Source: Opitutales bacterium (GTDB lineage Bacteria; Verrucomicrobiota; Verrucomicrobiia; Opitutales; JABSRG01). From it: DNA of 64,000 bases. Made by a program: the position numbers and the translations under genes. How positions within the stretch are numbered: the stretch's first letter is position 1; the number at the start of each line of letters is the position of its first letter. Shown one piece after another: positions 9,450 through 18,739 of this stretch. Location of the stretch: assembly GCA_028280845.1 (NCBI GenBank), contig JANQKZ010000049.1, forward strand, positions 24,440 through 88,439, written 5' to 3'. Below the pieces are notes generated by a model, which did not search any database, was not told where the DNA came from, and worked only from the letters and a program-made list of their open reading frames with translations.

Positions 9450-10350
9450 GGCCTTCGCCCTGGCCGATATCGATATTACCACCAAGGCTCGGGTCCTCCT
9501 GGAGGCCCTCCCTTACATCCAGAAGTTTAAGGGCACCATCTTTGTCCTGAAATATGGAGGAAGTTTCATGGATGATCCCAATCCGGAGCTCAGGCTTCGG
9601 GTAGCGACCGACATTGTCTTTCTCGCCTCCGTAGGCATCCACGTGGTCGTGGTGCACGGGGGCGGCAAGGCCATTTCACGAGCCATGGAAGGAGCCGGGG
9701 TCGAACCGGAGTTTATTCAAGGGCTTCGGGTCACTACATCTGAAACGGTCGAGATCGTGGAGAAGGTACTCAATGACGAAGTGAATCGGGACATTTGTCA
9801 GATGATGGCGGATAAATCCGGATCCCCCTTTTCGCTCAAAGGGCAGGATGTTCTGCGCTGTGAACCTCTCCTTCAGCGGGTCGATGGAAAACCCGTCAGT
9901 CTGGGGCGCGTAGGCTCCATCCACGAGGTGGACACTGCCCCCATCCACCAGGCCCTGCAGTCGGGCAAAACGCCGATCCTGTCCCCCCTGGCCCTCGATG
10001 CCCAGGGCAACCTGTATAATACCAATGCCGATGAAGCGGCTGCCAAAGTCGCCATCGCGCTCAACGCTCGGCGCCTGGTCTACCTCTGCGACGTCCCCGG
10101 GCTGATGCTGGACCCCAAAAAGGAATCGTCTCTCATCTCCACCCTCCCGGTGAACGACGTCGACGTGCTCAAGCGGGAAGGCATCATCGCCAGCGGCATG
10201 CTTCCCAAAGTCGACAGTGGAGTCGAAGCCCTCAATCGGGGTGTCCATCGTGTCCACCTGGTCGCCGGAAAACTCCCCCACTCGATCCTCCTCGAAATCT
10301 TCACAGATAAGGGCGTCGGCACGGAAATCGTGCACGGTCAGCCCGGCTGA
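9424..10350 (+). CDS. argB: Acetylglutamate kinase
   Basis: ArgB phosphorylates N-acetylglutamate, the usual target of arginine feedback. The 308-residue amino acid kinase fold protein has the phosphate-binding Lys in FVLKYGGSFMDD, the glycine-rich VVVHGGGKAIS, NTNADEAAAKVAIAL, and the C-terminal SGMLPKVDSGVEALNRGV followed by VHLVAGKLPHSILLEIFT. The ATG at 9424 lies inside argJ, and this start keeps the N-terminal helix (TTKARVLLEALPYIQKF) that in other ArgB proteins is linked to arginine-sensitive hexamers. Arginine inhibition is therefore likely but inferred. Confidence 0.97.
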   Translation: MSILTKVSEAFALADIDITTKARVLLEALPYIQKFKGTIFVLKYGGSFMDDPNPELRLRVATDIVFLASVGIHVVVVHGGGKAISRAMEGAGVEPEFIQGLRVTTSETVEIVEKVLNDEVNRDICQMMADKSGSPFSLKGQDVLRCEPLLQRVDGKPVSLGRVGSIHEVDTAPIHQALQSGKTPILSPLALDAQGNLYNTNADEAAAKVAIALNARRLVYLCDVPGLMLDPKKESSLISTLPVNDVDVLKREGIIASGMLPKVDSGVEALNRGVHRVHLVAGKLPHSILLEIFTDKGVGTEIVHGQPG

Positions 10351-10393
10351 ACGTGGACCTGCATAATACATCCCCCTTCATACCTCACCTCAG

Positions 10394-10630
10394 ATGAATA
10401 CTTGCCAAGATTTGATTGCCTGGAAGAAGCGTATCGCTCTTGCCCCCAAGCTGTACCGAGTAACTTCTGGTTTTCCCGGCTCAGCACGCTATGGGTTGTG
10501 CAATCGGAGATCCGCCGTCTCCATTCCCTCAAACGTCCGCTTCTTGGAACCTTCCACGCTGAAATATTTAGAAGCAAAGAGCTTAGATATCGAAAAATTG
10601 ATAAAAGCCTTCATAAATTCCATCCAGTAA
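10394..10630 (+). pseudogene. Decayed four-helix-bundle (23S rRNA IVS / S23 family) gene
   Basis: The frame reads like the S23/four-helix-bundle family. It begins MNTCQDLIAWKKRIALA, continues PKLYRVTSGFPGSARYGL and RRSAVSIPSNV, and ends in a helix like the family's last one (DIEKLIKAFINSI). The segment between these, which should carry the conserved AEG-RGS...EFL...AKGSL...ELE part of helices 2 and 3, is missing. At 78 residues it is about 40 residues short. I read it as an internally deleted relic between argB and argD. An intact relative lies at 13043. Confidence 0.6.
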
Positions 10631-10697
10631 ATTCCCCCATATCAAAGCACGATGTACGACGTATGACGTACGAAATACCCCCGTGCTTCGCGTAAGC

Positions 10698-11918
10698 ATG
10701 AACACCAACGATCTCTACACCAACTTCGTCCTCCACACCTATAAAAATCCCCCCGCCCTTGTCATTGAATACGGCAAAGGCTCTTATGTGTGGGATGTCG
10801 ACGGAAACCGTTACCTCGATTTTGCCAGCGGAATTGCCACCAATACCTTGGGACACTGCAATCGTCGCTTCACCCGCCGGGTGAGCCGCCAACTGCGGAC
10901 TCTTATTCATACCAGCAACGCCTTTGGGCATCAGAACCAGGGCTTTCTGGCCAAAAAGCTGGTCGATTACGCAGGTCCGGGAAAAGTCTTTTTCTGCAAT
11001 AGCGGGGCGGAAGCTAACGAGGGCTTGATCAAATTTGCCCGCCTGTTTGGTAAACTGAAGAATGGCAAAGCCGGAAAACCTGCCTACAAGATCGTCTGCG
11101 CTCAGAATGCCTTCCACGGCAGGACGATGGGCGGCCTCAGTGCCACACCAAAGCCCAAGGTTCAGGACGGGTTTGATCCCCTCCTCCCCGGTTTTGTCTT
11201 TGCTGAATACAACAACCTCGATGCCTTTCGCGAGGCCATCGACGATGAAACAGCTGCCGTGTTTATTGAAACCATCCAGGGAGAAGGGGGTATCCATTCC
11301 GCCAAACCAGAGTTCCTGCAGGGCCTGCGTGCGTTATGCACCGAAAAGAACGTCCTGCTCCTTCTCGATGAAGTTCAATGCGGGATTGGGCGTACGGGCA
11401 CTTTCTTCGCCTTTGAGCAAGCCGACATCAAACCGGATGGCATAGGGATGGCCAAGGGCTTGGGGAGTGGATTTCCCATAGGCGCGTTCTGGGTGGAAGA
11501 CTCCTTTACCCATCTCTTTCACACCGGCTCCCATGGATCCACCTTCGGGGGTGGCCCCCTGGCCTGCGCAGCCGGGCTTGCCACGATTGAAGCCCTCGAG
11601 GATCTTGACCTGATCAATAAGTCCCGCCTTCGAGGTCGGCGCTTTTTTAAGAAACTCCACCGCATGTGGGGCTACCACCCGGAAATCGTTAAAGAAGTCC
11701 GCGGCCGCGGGTATTTGCTGGGCATCGAACTCAAAGTGCCCGCCCCCGATATGGTCGCTGCTTTAAGATCGAAAGGCTTGCTCGTGATGCCAGCAGGGAC
11801 CGACGTTATCCGTATACTCCCCCCATTGAATGTCCGGGCGAAGGAACTAAAGGCTGCATTCAGTATCCTCGACGAAACCTTCACCGAGTTCGCCACCAAT
11901 ATGAAGGCAGGCAATTAG
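10698..11918 (+). CDS. argD: Acetylornithine aminotransferase
   Basis: ArgD is the PLP enzyme that transaminates N-acetylglutamate semialdehyde to N-acetylornithine. The 406-residue class-III aminotransferase shows FASGIATNTLGH, the PLP phosphate site FCNSGAEANEGLIKFAR, FHGRTMGGLSAT, FIETIQGEGG, LLLDEVQCGIGRTG, and the PLP lysine in GMAKGLGSGFPIGA (Lys about 253). I chose ATG 10698 (MNTNDLYTNF) over an upstream TTG. It lies 347 bp after argB because of the S23 relic; argF follows. Confidence 0.95.
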   Translation: MNTNDLYTNFVLHTYKNPPALVIEYGKGSYVWDVDGNRYLDFASGIATNTLGHCNRRFTRRVSRQLRTLIHTSNAFGHQNQGFLAKKLVDYAGPGKVFFCNSGAEANEGLIKFARLFGKLKNGKAGKPAYKIVCAQNAFHGRTMGGLSATPKPKVQDGFDPLLPGFVFAEYNNLDAFREAIDDETAAVFIETIQGEGGIHSAKPEFLQGLRALCTEKNVLLLLDEVQCGIGRTGTFFAFEQADIKPDGIGMAKGLGSGFPIGAFWVEDSFTHLFHTGSHGSTFGGGPLACAAGLATIEALEDLDLINKSRLRGRRFFKKLHRMWGYHPEIVKEVRGRGYLLGIELKVPAPDMVAALRSKGLLVMPAGTDVIRILPPLNVRAKELKAAFSILDETFTEFATNMKAGN

Positions 11919-12030
11919 CCATAGTTTATTGTGTATGTGAATTGGGCATACCAACCCTATCCAAACCTATCTCAGTTCCCACTTCACCGCTCACAGCCAC
12001 AGTTTTTAATCTTCAATTTTGAATTTCAAA

Positions 12031-12969
12031 ATGACCCGTCATTTCCTTCTAGAAACCGATTTCACTCCAAATGAACTGCCCGAGCTTTTTGCGATGGCTC
12101 GGAGCTTCAAAACCCACCGGGGAAACAGCACACCCCCTACCCTCCAGGGCCAATCCTGGGGCATGTTATTCTATAAATCCAGCACACGCACCCGCATCAG
12201 CTTTGAGGTTGGCATCCATGAATTGGGGGGGTACCCCGTCATCCTCGACGTCCAACACACCCAGCTGGGTCGCGGGGAATCCATCGCTGACACGGCAAAG
12301 ATCTTTTCAGGCTATATGCACGGCCTGGTCATCCGATGCTATGAACACGCTGCTATCGAGGATTTTGCCAGGTTTGCAACGATTCCCGTAGTCAATGCTC
12401 TGACCGATTTCAATCATCCCTGTCAGGTGTACGCGGACTGTTTCACCCTGACAGAGGCCTGGAAAGCAGAGGGCGACCTCGTGAGCTCCCTCAAGGGAAA
12501 GAAACTGGTTTTCCTCGGAGACACCAACTGTAACCTCGCCCATTCCTGGATACTGGCAGCGGGTCTCTTTGAAATGGAAGTCGTCCTTTCCGGCCCCGAG
12601 TCCTTTGCTCCCGATCCCCACTCGGTGGCCATTGCCGACCAAGCCGGATTCTCCGGATCCTGGTCCTTCGAGCCCGACGCTGCCAAAGCCGTGGAAGGCG
12701 CCGACGTCCTCTACACCGACACCTGGGTCAGTATGGGCATGGAGGACGAAAAGGAGGCCCGTAAACAGATCATGATGCCCTATCAGGTCAACACCCAGCT
12801 CATGGCTAAGGCCAAACCCGAGGCCGTCTTTTTACACTGCCTCCCCGCCTACGCCGGCCTCGAAGTCTCCCAGGAAGTCCTCCAAGGCCCCCAATCCCTC
12901 ATCTGGCCCGAAGCCGAAAACCGCCTGCATATGCAGAAAGCGATCTTAAGCGCCCTTGCGGCCACTTAA
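12031..12969 (+). CDS. argF: Ornithine carbamoyltransferase
   Basis: ArgF joins carbamoyl phosphate to ornithine, giving citrulline. The 312-residue product shows the carbamoyl-phosphate motif KSSTRTRISFEVG, the HPCQVYAD motif, the ornithine-loop region VLYTDTWVSMGME, and the FLHCLPAYAG motif with the substrate cysteine. These residues separate it from aspartate carbamoyltransferase. The start is ATG 12031 (MTRHFLLETD). It follows argD with a gap of about 110 bp and precedes an S23 gene and argG. Confidence 0.97.
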   Translation: MTRHFLLETDFTPNELPELFAMARSFKTHRGNSTPPTLQGQSWGMLFYKSSTRTRISFEVGIHELGGYPVILDVQHTQLGRGESIADTAKIFSGYMHGLVIRCYEHAAIEDFARFATIPVVNALTDFNHPCQVYADCFTLTEAWKAEGDLVSSLKGKKLVFLGDTNCNLAHSWILAAGLFEMEVVLSGPESFAPDPHSVAIADQAGFSGSWSFEPDAAKAVEGADVLYTDTWVSMGMEDEKEARKQIMMPYQVNTQLMAKAKPEAVFLHCLPAYAGLEVSQEVLQGPQSLIWPEAENRLHMQKAILSALAAT

Positions 12970-13030
12970 TTCGCTTTCCCGGTTGGAAGTACAAGGTGGC
13001 AAGTTGAAGGACTTCTCACTGACAAACTAA

Positions 13031-13037
13031 AAGGAGG
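13031..13037 (+). promoter_or_regulatory. Consensus Shine-Dalgarno for the S23 gene
   Basis: AAGGAGG sits 5 bases before the ATG at 13043. It is the only perfect anti-16S match I saw in front of a gene here; arg, ribosomal protein, dnaA, dusB and ligA starts lack one. It fixes the start of the four-helix-bundle gene. Confidence 0.8.
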
Positions 13038-13042
13038 ATTAA

Positions 13043-13453
13043 ATGCCTGAACAATTTGAAGACCTTGTTGTTTTCCAAAATGCAAGAAAGCTATCCAAAA
13101 CGATCCATCGTATGACAAAATTCCCAAAGTTTAGAGACGACCGTGACCTGGCCGTCCAACTTCGTAGAGCAGCGATCTCGGTCATGTCTAATATTGGAGA
13201 AGGCTTTGAAAGGATTTCCCCCAAGGAATTTGGTTACTTTCTTAATATCGCCAAAGGCTCCTGTGGAGAAGTCCGGGCACAATTATATGCTGTCGAAGAC
13301 AACAATATTGAGACTGAGGAAAACCTGGAAAAACTCAGACTTTTCTGCCGAACCATATCGGGACAATTCTACAAACTCAGACAGTATGTAGTATCTAAAG
13401 GTGATACTGCGGTGCAGGAAGATGCTGCAACCTACAACACTAGGTCAGATTGA
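13043..13453 (+). CDS. Four-helix-bundle protein, 23S rRNA intervening-sequence (S23) family
   Basis: The 136-residue product has the family pattern: [14 protein letters not shown] in helix 1, [20 protein letters not shown] in helix 2, [20 protein letters not shown], and a third helix with [11 protein letters not shown]. Members were first seen inside insertions in 23S rRNA genes and assemble into pentamers; they are often free-standing between operon genes, and their role is unknown. This copy sits between argF and argG on the same strand with a consensus Shine-Dalgarno, so it may be a recent arrival. The C-terminal tail after residue 115 is not conserved. Confidence 0.85.
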   Translation: MPEQFEDLVVFQNARKLSKTIHRMTKFPKFRDDRDLAVQLRRAAISVMSNIGEGFERISPKEFGYFLNIAKGSCGEVRAQLYAVEDNNIETEENLEKLRLFCRTISGQFYKLRQYVVSKGDTAVQEDAATYNTRSD

Positions 13454-13535
13454 TGCTACGCAATCCTTCAACCTGCCACTTTTAACCTTTTACCAACCAA
13501 TCCTCACCTATCACAGCTCACATTACCCATTTCCC

Positions 13536-14762
13536 ATGAAAATCGTCTTAGCATACTCTGGCGGCCTCGATACCTCAGTTCTCGTCAAATGGCTGAAGGA
13601 AGAGTATTCCGCCGACATCATCACCTTTGCGGCCGACATCGGTCAGGAGGAAGAGCTCAATGGCCTTGATGCAAAAGCCAAAGCTACCGGGGCCACTGCT
13701 CACTATACCCTCGACCTTGTCGACGAGTTTGCCGCGGATTTCATCTATCCCATGCTCCGGGGAAGCGCCTTGTATGAGGGCCAGTATTTGCTCGGCACTT
13801 CCATTGCCCGCCCCCTCATCGCCAAGGCCCAGATCGACATCGCGCGTCAGGAAGGGGCCACCGCTCTGGCCCATGGCGCCACCGGTAAGGGGAATGACCA
13901 GGTCCGCTTTGAGCTGACCTACCAGGCCCTCGCTCCCGACCTGCAGATCATCTCCCCTTGGCGCATGGATATCTTCCGCAACCAGTTTCCTGGTCGTTCT
14001 GAGATGATCAACTGGTGCCGTGAGCACGGAGTCAACGTGGAGGCTTCTGCGGAAAAGCCCTACTCCATGGACCGCAACCTCCTCCATATCTCATACGAAG
14101 CCGGCATCCTCGAAGACCCGGCATACGACGCCACTACCGAGAAAGACAAGGGGATGTATAAACTGACTACCGATCCCGTCGACGCCCCCGACGAACCGGA
14201 ATACGTCACCCTGACCTTTGAAAAGGGTGACTGTGTTGCCGTCAATGGGCAGGCCCACTCCCCCGCCGGTGTGATGAAAGTCCTGAATGTCCTCGCCGGT
14301 AAACATGGAGTCGGTCGCATCGACCTGGTCGAGAATCGTTTCGTTGGCATGAAGAGCCGAGGCATCTATGAAACGCCCGCCGGAACCATCCTCACCCACG
14401 CCCACCGACAGATGGAAACCCTCACCATGGACCGGGATCTCATGCATCTGAGGGATAGCCTGATTCCCCGTTATGCCACACTCGTTTATAATGGCTTCTG
14501 GTTCGCTCCCGAACGAGAAGCTCTTCAGGCCTTCATCGATAACAGCCAAAACACCGTCTCTGGCGAAGTCCGCCTCAAGCTCTACAAAGGAAACATCATC
14601 ACCGTCGGGCGGAAATCCAACCTCTCTCTTTACGATGAAGACGTGGCTTCCATGGAGGGTGTCGACAGCGATTACCAGCCCGAGGACGCCAGCGGCTTCA
14701 TCCGCCTCCAGGGCCTCCGACTCCGCCAACGCTTCCACAAACAGGGCGGCCTGAAACGATAA
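13536..14762 (+). CDS. argG: Argininosuccinate synthase
   Basis: ArgG condenses citrulline and aspartate using ATP. The 408-residue product has the N-type ATP pyrophosphatase P-loop [43 protein letters not shown], and the C-terminal [18 protein letters not shown] use ATG 13536, which puts [10 protein letters not shown] at the N-terminus as in the family; an upstream start would overlap the S23 gene. It closes the arg run and is followed by a bidirectional terminator. argH is not in the window. Confidence 0.97.
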   Translation: MKIVLAYSGGLDTSVLVKWLKEEYSADIITFAADIGQEEELNGLDAKAKATGATAHYTLDLVDEFAADFIYPMLRGSALYEGQYLLGTSIARPLIAKAQIDIARQEGATALAHGATGKGNDQVRFELTYQALAPDLQIISPWRMDIFRNQFPGRSEMINWCREHGVNVEASAEKPYSMDRNLLHISYEAGILEDPAYDATTEKDKGMYKLTTDPVDAPDEPEYVTLTFEKGDCVAVNGQAHSPAGVMKVLNVLAGKHGVGRIDLVENRFVGMKSRGIYETPAGTILTHAHRQMETLTMDRDLMHLRDSLIPRYATLVYNGFWFAPEREALQAFIDNSQNTVSGEVRLKLYKGNIITVGRKSNLSLYDEDVASMEGVDSDYQPEDASGFIRLQGLRLRQRFHKQGGLKR

Positions 14763-14889
14763 TCGTCAGCAGGGCAAGGCTCCCTTCATCCTGTGGGAAA
14801 ATGAGCTCCAACCCTTCCTTAAAGGAAACTGAGTTACAAGCTCGGTTTCTCCCGGGACACTGAGTTAACAAGAACATTTACGTCGAAAA

Positions 14890-14922
14890 AAAAGCCCGGT
14901 GCAGGCGCACCGGGCTTCTTTA
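14890..14922. terminator. Bidirectional terminator between argG and the collagen-like gene
   Basis: A 9-bp GC-rich stem (GCCCGGTGC / GCACCGGGC) with a 4-base loop is preceded by eight A and followed by TTCTTTAT. It can end argG on the plus strand and the convergent collagen-like gene on the minus strand. Confidence 0.85.
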
Positions 14923-14997
14923 TGACTGTCAGCCCCGCCCACGCAAGAGACTCGCCACGCCGAGGAGAGCGCAGCGACAAAGGCGAGGCCATCAAGC

Positions 14998-16257
14998 CTA
15001 TTCCACTTTCCAGACGTTAAGCCGCAGGATCGTCGACCTCCACCTTCGCGTACTTTTTGGAGATCGGACCAACATAACGGTTTGGCCGATGAACTTGGCG
15101 CCATCAGGATCCGGGGCATTCCGGTCTAATACAAAATAAGAGCCACTCGGTAGGCTACCGCCACCCGAACCGGGATCACCTTTCGGTCCTTGTGGACCCA
15201 TGGGCCCAACCGGGCCAACCGGGCCGGCAACCCCCTGGGGCCCTGCCGGGCCTTGAATCCCGGCTATACCCTGGGGGCCTTGTGGACCTTCAGGGCCCGT
15301 TGCTCCTGGAGTTCCGGGCAATCCTTGTGGACCAGCCGGACCTTGCGGACCAACCTGCCCGGGACCCCCTTGTCCAAATTCAAAGATATCCAGAATGGTA
15401 TTACCGGACACCAGGTATAGACGCTGGGCGCTCAAGTTAAGGTAGCTGCCAGATAGAGACGTAGTCTGAAGACTCAAACTGTTTCCCCCACCAAAGGAGA
15501 CTGGCAGTAATTGGCCATCCTCAACCCCGAGGAGTAGCTCCTGGGAAAAGGAATTTAGATACTCTCCGGACAGCGTGATTACGGAATCCCCAGTGGTCGG
15601 ATCGGCCTGCAGGTTTACCGCAACGATCTGCCCGGGAAGGCCTCCACCACTTACTTCTAAGCCATTCACAGTAAAGGCCAACAGGGTGGGCCCAAAGCGA
15701 ACATCGGGTGATAGAGAAGTGCCCAGGTTGTCTGCGGTCCAGGACAAACTGGCCTGCATCCCCGCAGGTATGGTGGTGGGTAACGGATTATTCGGATCGG
15801 AATTCGGGAAAACCAGGCTCAGCGTAACCAGATGTGAATCCCCGGCACTATCTGCTACCTGAAATTCAACCATGATATCTCCCAGGTTCCGCTGAATGCG
15901 TACCTGGGACGCCGTCAGGGCAAGGGCACCCCCTGGAACAGGCAATCCCGTAATCGCAGCCACACCGACAACGGTAACATCATAGATTTCGACATCGATC
16001 ACGCCAGGGAGAGGACCCAAGGGGCCCCCAGGTCCACCGATTGCCTCTCTTACCGTTTGCTGGTTGATACTGAGCTCGATGAGCGCCTGTCCCGTCTGGC
16101 TGGGATCCACGTCCGATACCCAATCAGAGGTGGTGGAATAGTCTACTGTTTGGCCGAAGCAGAGTCCGGCAAAACCCAACAGGAGAAACAGAGGATTCAA
16201 TTTCTCCTGGACGCCCCTGAGGGGCATTCTGTCTAGGATACCAGTTATTATATTCAT
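14998..16257 (-). CDS. Secreted collagen-like (Gly-X-Y) repeat protein
   Basis: The 419-residue product has an export signal (about residues 18-36, ending [11 protein letters not shown]). A beta-rich, Ser/Thr/Gly-rich region covers residues about 40-290. Residues about 296-364 are some 23 uninterrupted Gly-X-Y triplets such as [10 protein letters not shown] and [10 protein letters not shown], and a short C-terminal cap follows. Such repeats form triple helices in bacterial surface proteins. The start could also be Met 11. The last 25 residues are unusually Arg/Trp-rich, and the same DNA in another frame reads [16 protein letters not shown] before a stop, so a late frameshift is possible. The function is unknown, probably surface or extracellular. 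Confidence 0.8.
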   Translation of the reverse strand: MNIITGILDRMPLRGVQEKLNPLFLLLGFAGLCFGQTVDYSTTSDWVSDVDPSQTGQALIELSINQQTVREAIGGPGGPLGPLPGVIDVEIYDVTVVGVAAITGLPVPGGALALTASQVRIQRNLGDIMVEFQVADSAGDSHLVTLSLVFPNSDPNNPLPTTIPAGMQASLSWTADNLGTSLSPDVRFGPTLLAFTVNGLEVSGGGLPGQIVAVNLQADPTTGDSVITLSGEYLNSFSQELLLGVEDGQLLPVSFGGGNSLSLQTTSLSGSYLNLSAQRLYLVSGNTILDIFEFGQGGPGQVGPQGPAGPQGLPGTPGATGPEGPQGPQGIAGIQGPAGPQGVAGPVGPVGPMGPQGPKGDPGSGGGSLPSGSYFVLDRNAPDPDGAKFIGQTVMLVRSPKSTRRWRSTILRLNVWKVE

Positions 16258-16540
16258 GATTATTTATTAGGCTAATAATGGATTCTCAATCAGTATTGAG
16301 CCCCCTACTCTCTCCCGAATCAACCCTATTGGAAGGCTTCATTAATTTTAACAAATCGTTGATTATTAATATTTTATAAATAGATAAAAGACCCCATACC
16401 GGCGGCCGGGATACCCCCTGTTTTCCCCGTCATATATGCCCTAAGTCAGAATCGCTCACGCTTCGGGGCTCTCCCAAACGGGCAACACATTTTCAGATTG
16501 CATCCTGTCGGTTTTCCCTCAGTTTATGTCTTTTTCCGTC

Positions 16541-16627
16541 GCCTGGGTGGTGGAATTGGCAGACACGGTAGACTCAAAATCTACTGCCCGCGAGGGCGTG
16601 AGGGTTCGAGTCCCTCCCCAGGTACCA
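16541..16627 (+). tRNA. tRNA-Leu (anticodon CAA)
   Basis: The 87-nt sequence folds as a class II tRNA. It has acceptor GCCTGGG/CCCAGGT, a D arm with GGAATTGGCAGAC, anticodon stem GTAGA/TCTAC with loop CTCAAAA (anticodon CAA, reads UUG), a long variable arm, and T arm AGGGTTCGAGTCCCT. The CCA end is encoded. The 283 bp before it (from 16258) and the 274 bp after it hold no gene that I can support. Confidence 0.97.
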
Positions 16628-16901
16628 CCCGTTCCCTCCAGATTTCACTTGGCAAGCAAATGGAGTGTTTCGCCGTGGCCCGGCAACCGCCGGACGCAGA
16701 CGGGCAGGCGAAGGGTTATGGCTTTTGCAAGGCCGAAAGGGTTGCTGGATGAGGCTCGGCCCCACGAGAATGAAGTTCGACCAAGCGAGCGGAGATGGAG
16801 GGCTCGTAGAGTATTCCAAAGGATTCTGCCCACAGATAGACCCAATCCCTCCCCACTTTCACTTTCACTTTCACTCCATTGCCCACATACTCATCTGTGC
16901 A

Positions 16902-17789
16902 ATGGTCATCGACGCCCACACACACTTTTATCCACCAGAGGTCTCTACGGACCCCAGGACATGGGCGATGGAAAGGAGTGAAACCTATTGGGCAAACCTC
17001 GTGGCCCCCACCTCCACCCGGTCGCTACAGGATTTTGCAACCCCCGACCAGATGCTCGATCGAATGGACGAGGCAGGCGTGGATAAAGCCGTGCTCTTAG
17101 GCTGGTACTGGGAGAATCAGGGGACCTGCCAGTGGCACAATCAAATCTATGCGGATCTCCTCAAAGCACACCCGGACCGATTCATTGCCTTTGCTTCCTG
17201 TAATCTCTCCGGTGATTGGAGTCCGATTCAATCCAATTTGGAGCGATGCCGGGACCGGGGCTTTCAGGGGATCGGGGAACTCCACCCCTGGGTCCAGGGT
17301 TTCCCCCTCGATTCCGAAAACATGCAGGCTTTACTGGCATGGTGCCGGGAAGCAGGTTGGCCGGTGAACCTTCATGTGACCGAGCCGGCAGGGCACCCGT
17401 ATCGCGGAAAAGTGGAAACCCCATTTAACGAGCTCCTGAAAATGGTTACCGACCACCAGGGCAACCGCTTCATATTGGCCCACTGGGGTGGATTGTTACC
17501 CTTCTACGAACTGAATCCCCGACTCAAACAGACCCTGTCCCATGTTTACTACGATACTGCGGCCTCCCCGCTGCTTTACGACAGGTCTATCTTTCCCAGA
17601 GTCCTGAACTTGATAGCGCCTTCACGCATCCTCTGGGGTTCCGATTACCCCCTAAAACTCTACCCGGGTTCAAATAAGCCGGCAGATATGGCCACCTTTC
17701 TTCTGGAGGTGAAGAATCTGGGCCTTCCCAGGGAGCATCTGGAGGCAATTCTGGGCAATTCCCTCACCAGACTCCTCGCTTCCCATTAA
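16902..17789 (+). CDS. Amidohydrolase family (Amidohydro_2) metal-dependent hydrolase
   Basis: The 295-residue TIM-barrel protein starts with the metal-binding DAHTHFYPPE motif. It continues with VNLHVTEPAGHPY, FILAHWGGLLPFYE, YYDTAASPLLYD, and the C-terminal ILWGSDYPLKLYPG with the catalytic-site Asp. These fit the Amidohydro_2 group, which includes decarboxylases and lactonases; the substrate is unknown. The ATG at 16902 puts the HxH motif at the N-terminus; the frame is open further upstream but reads low-complexity, non-family sequence. No obvious partner gene is adjacent. Confidence 0.85.
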   Translation: MVIDAHTHFYPPEVSTDPRTWAMERSETYWANLVAPTSTRSLQDFATPDQMLDRMDEAGVDKAVLLGWYWENQGTCQWHNQIYADLLKAHPDRFIAFASCNLSGDWSPIQSNLERCRDRGFQGIGELHPWVQGFPLDSENMQALLAWCREAGWPVNLHVTEPAGHPYRGKVETPFNELLKMVTDHQGNRFILAHWGGLLPFYELNPRLKQTLSHVYYDTAASPLLYDRSIFPRVLNLIAPSRILWGSDYPLKLYPGSNKPADMATFLLEVKNLGLPREHLEAILGNSLTRLLASH

Positions 17790-17825
17790 GCAAAGGGGCG
17801 ATTCCTGCTGTCGATTCTACAGATA

Positions 17826-17861
17826 CCCACAAAAAACCCGGCTCTGTTTCCAGAACCGGGT
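17826..17861 (-). terminator. Rho-independent terminator for the Cys-repeat protein gene
   Basis: A 10-bp stem with one mismatch (CAGAACCGGG / CCCGGCTCTG) is followed on the minus strand by TTTTTT. It lies about 75 bp after the stop at 17937 and has no T run on the plus strand. Confidence 0.75.
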
Positions 17862-17936
17862 CGAAAGTGTGCTCAGTGAAAGTGAGTGTGTCCGGGTTAA
17901 TTACCTTTCACCCTCACGTTCACGCCACAAAGTTGA

Positions 17937-18584
17937 TTAGCCTTTGTTATCAGCAGAGGCGGGCTTGGCGTCAGCCATCTTAGCCAGCTTAGCGGCAGAG
18001 GCGGAGCAACCAGCGTCAGCGTGCTTCTTGAGCTTGGCCATCTTTGCCAGTTCGGTAGCGGAAGCGGAGCAACCCTTAGCTGCATTTTTCTCCAACTGAG
18101 CCATCTTGACCTCTACGGAACTCTTCTTCGCGGAGCAGGAGGATCCCGCGTCAGCCATGGTCATCTTAGCTTTGGAAGCACTGCAGGAGGAACCGGCTTC
18201 AGCCATCTTTACTTCAGCTTTGGCCGCGGAGCAGGAGGATCCCGCGTCAGCCATGGTCATCTTGGCTTTAGAAGCACTGCAGGAAGATCCGGCTTCAGCC
18301 ATCTTTACTTCAGCTTTTGCCGCGGAGCAGGAAGATCCCGCGTCGGCCATAGTCACTTTGGCTTTGGCAGCGCTGCAGGAAGATCCGGCGTCAGCCATCT
18401 TCACTTCAGCTTTCGCAGCGGAACAGGAATAACCAGCATCAGCCATTTTAGCGACAGAACAGGAGGATCCGGCGTCAGCCATCTTCACATCAGTTTTAGC
18501 GGAGGAACAGGATCCTGCGAAGCTCACAGCAGGAGCAACGGATAATAGGAGGGAGGCAGTAACGCCGAGGAGTAATTGTCTCAT
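17937..18584 (-). CDS. Secreted Cys-containing repeat protein (MADAGSSCSAAKAEVK repeats)
   Basis: I do not recognise a family. From the ATG at 18584 the product of about 215 residues begins with a signal peptide (MRQLLLGVTASLLLSVAPAV) ending at SFAG. The rest is built of about eleven units, mostly 16 residues, of the form MADAGSSCSAAKAEVK. Each unit carries exactly one Cys, alternating with Lys-rich helical stretches. The last three units are longer and diverged (AKGCSASATELAKM, ADAGCSASAAKLAKM). Regular single cysteines suggest metal binding, disulphide cross-linking or lipid-free polymerisation, but this is inference. It is divergent from dusB and has its own terminator. Confidence 0.8.
   Translation of the reverse strand: MRQLLLGVTASLLLSVAPAVSFAGSCSSAKTDVKMADAGSSCSVAKMADAGYSCSAAKAEVKMADAGSSCSAAKAKVTMADAGSSCSAAKAEVKMAEAGSSCSASKAKMTMADAGSSCSAAKAEVKMAEAGSSCSASKAKMTMADAGSSCSAKKSSVEVKMAQLEKNAAKGCSASATELAKMAKLKKHADAGCSASAAKLAKMADAKPASADNKG
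18130..18510 (-). repeat. Tandem 48-bp coding repeats
   Basis: About eight near-identical 48-nt units encode the 16-residue repeats of the secreted Cys protein. They alternate between two sub-types (AAKAEVKMAEAG and SKAKMTMADAG), which suggests duplication of a 96-nt double unit. Confidence 0.85.
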
Positions 18585-18739
18585 GAGAACGAACGTTGTG
18601 GTTTTAGGGTTCAATCAGATTGAAAGCCGATTCGTGGAAAAGTTCCATCAGCTTAAGTCGTAGGGTGCGAGGCATTGTCTAGATTTATATTCCCAAAAAG
18701 TGAAATTATCTTATTTTTTCAATCTAATTTGCCTTATTA

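Noticed and set aside
9676..10371. A 231-codon minus-strand frame opposite argB
   Set aside because: It is antisense to a well-conserved gene and looks His/Asp-rich by reverse complement of common codons.
14865..15119. 84-codon minus-strand frame overlapping the 3' end of the collagen-like gene
   Set aside because: It overlaps the terminator and the coding end in another frame; part of it gives an alternative C-terminus rather than a separate gene.
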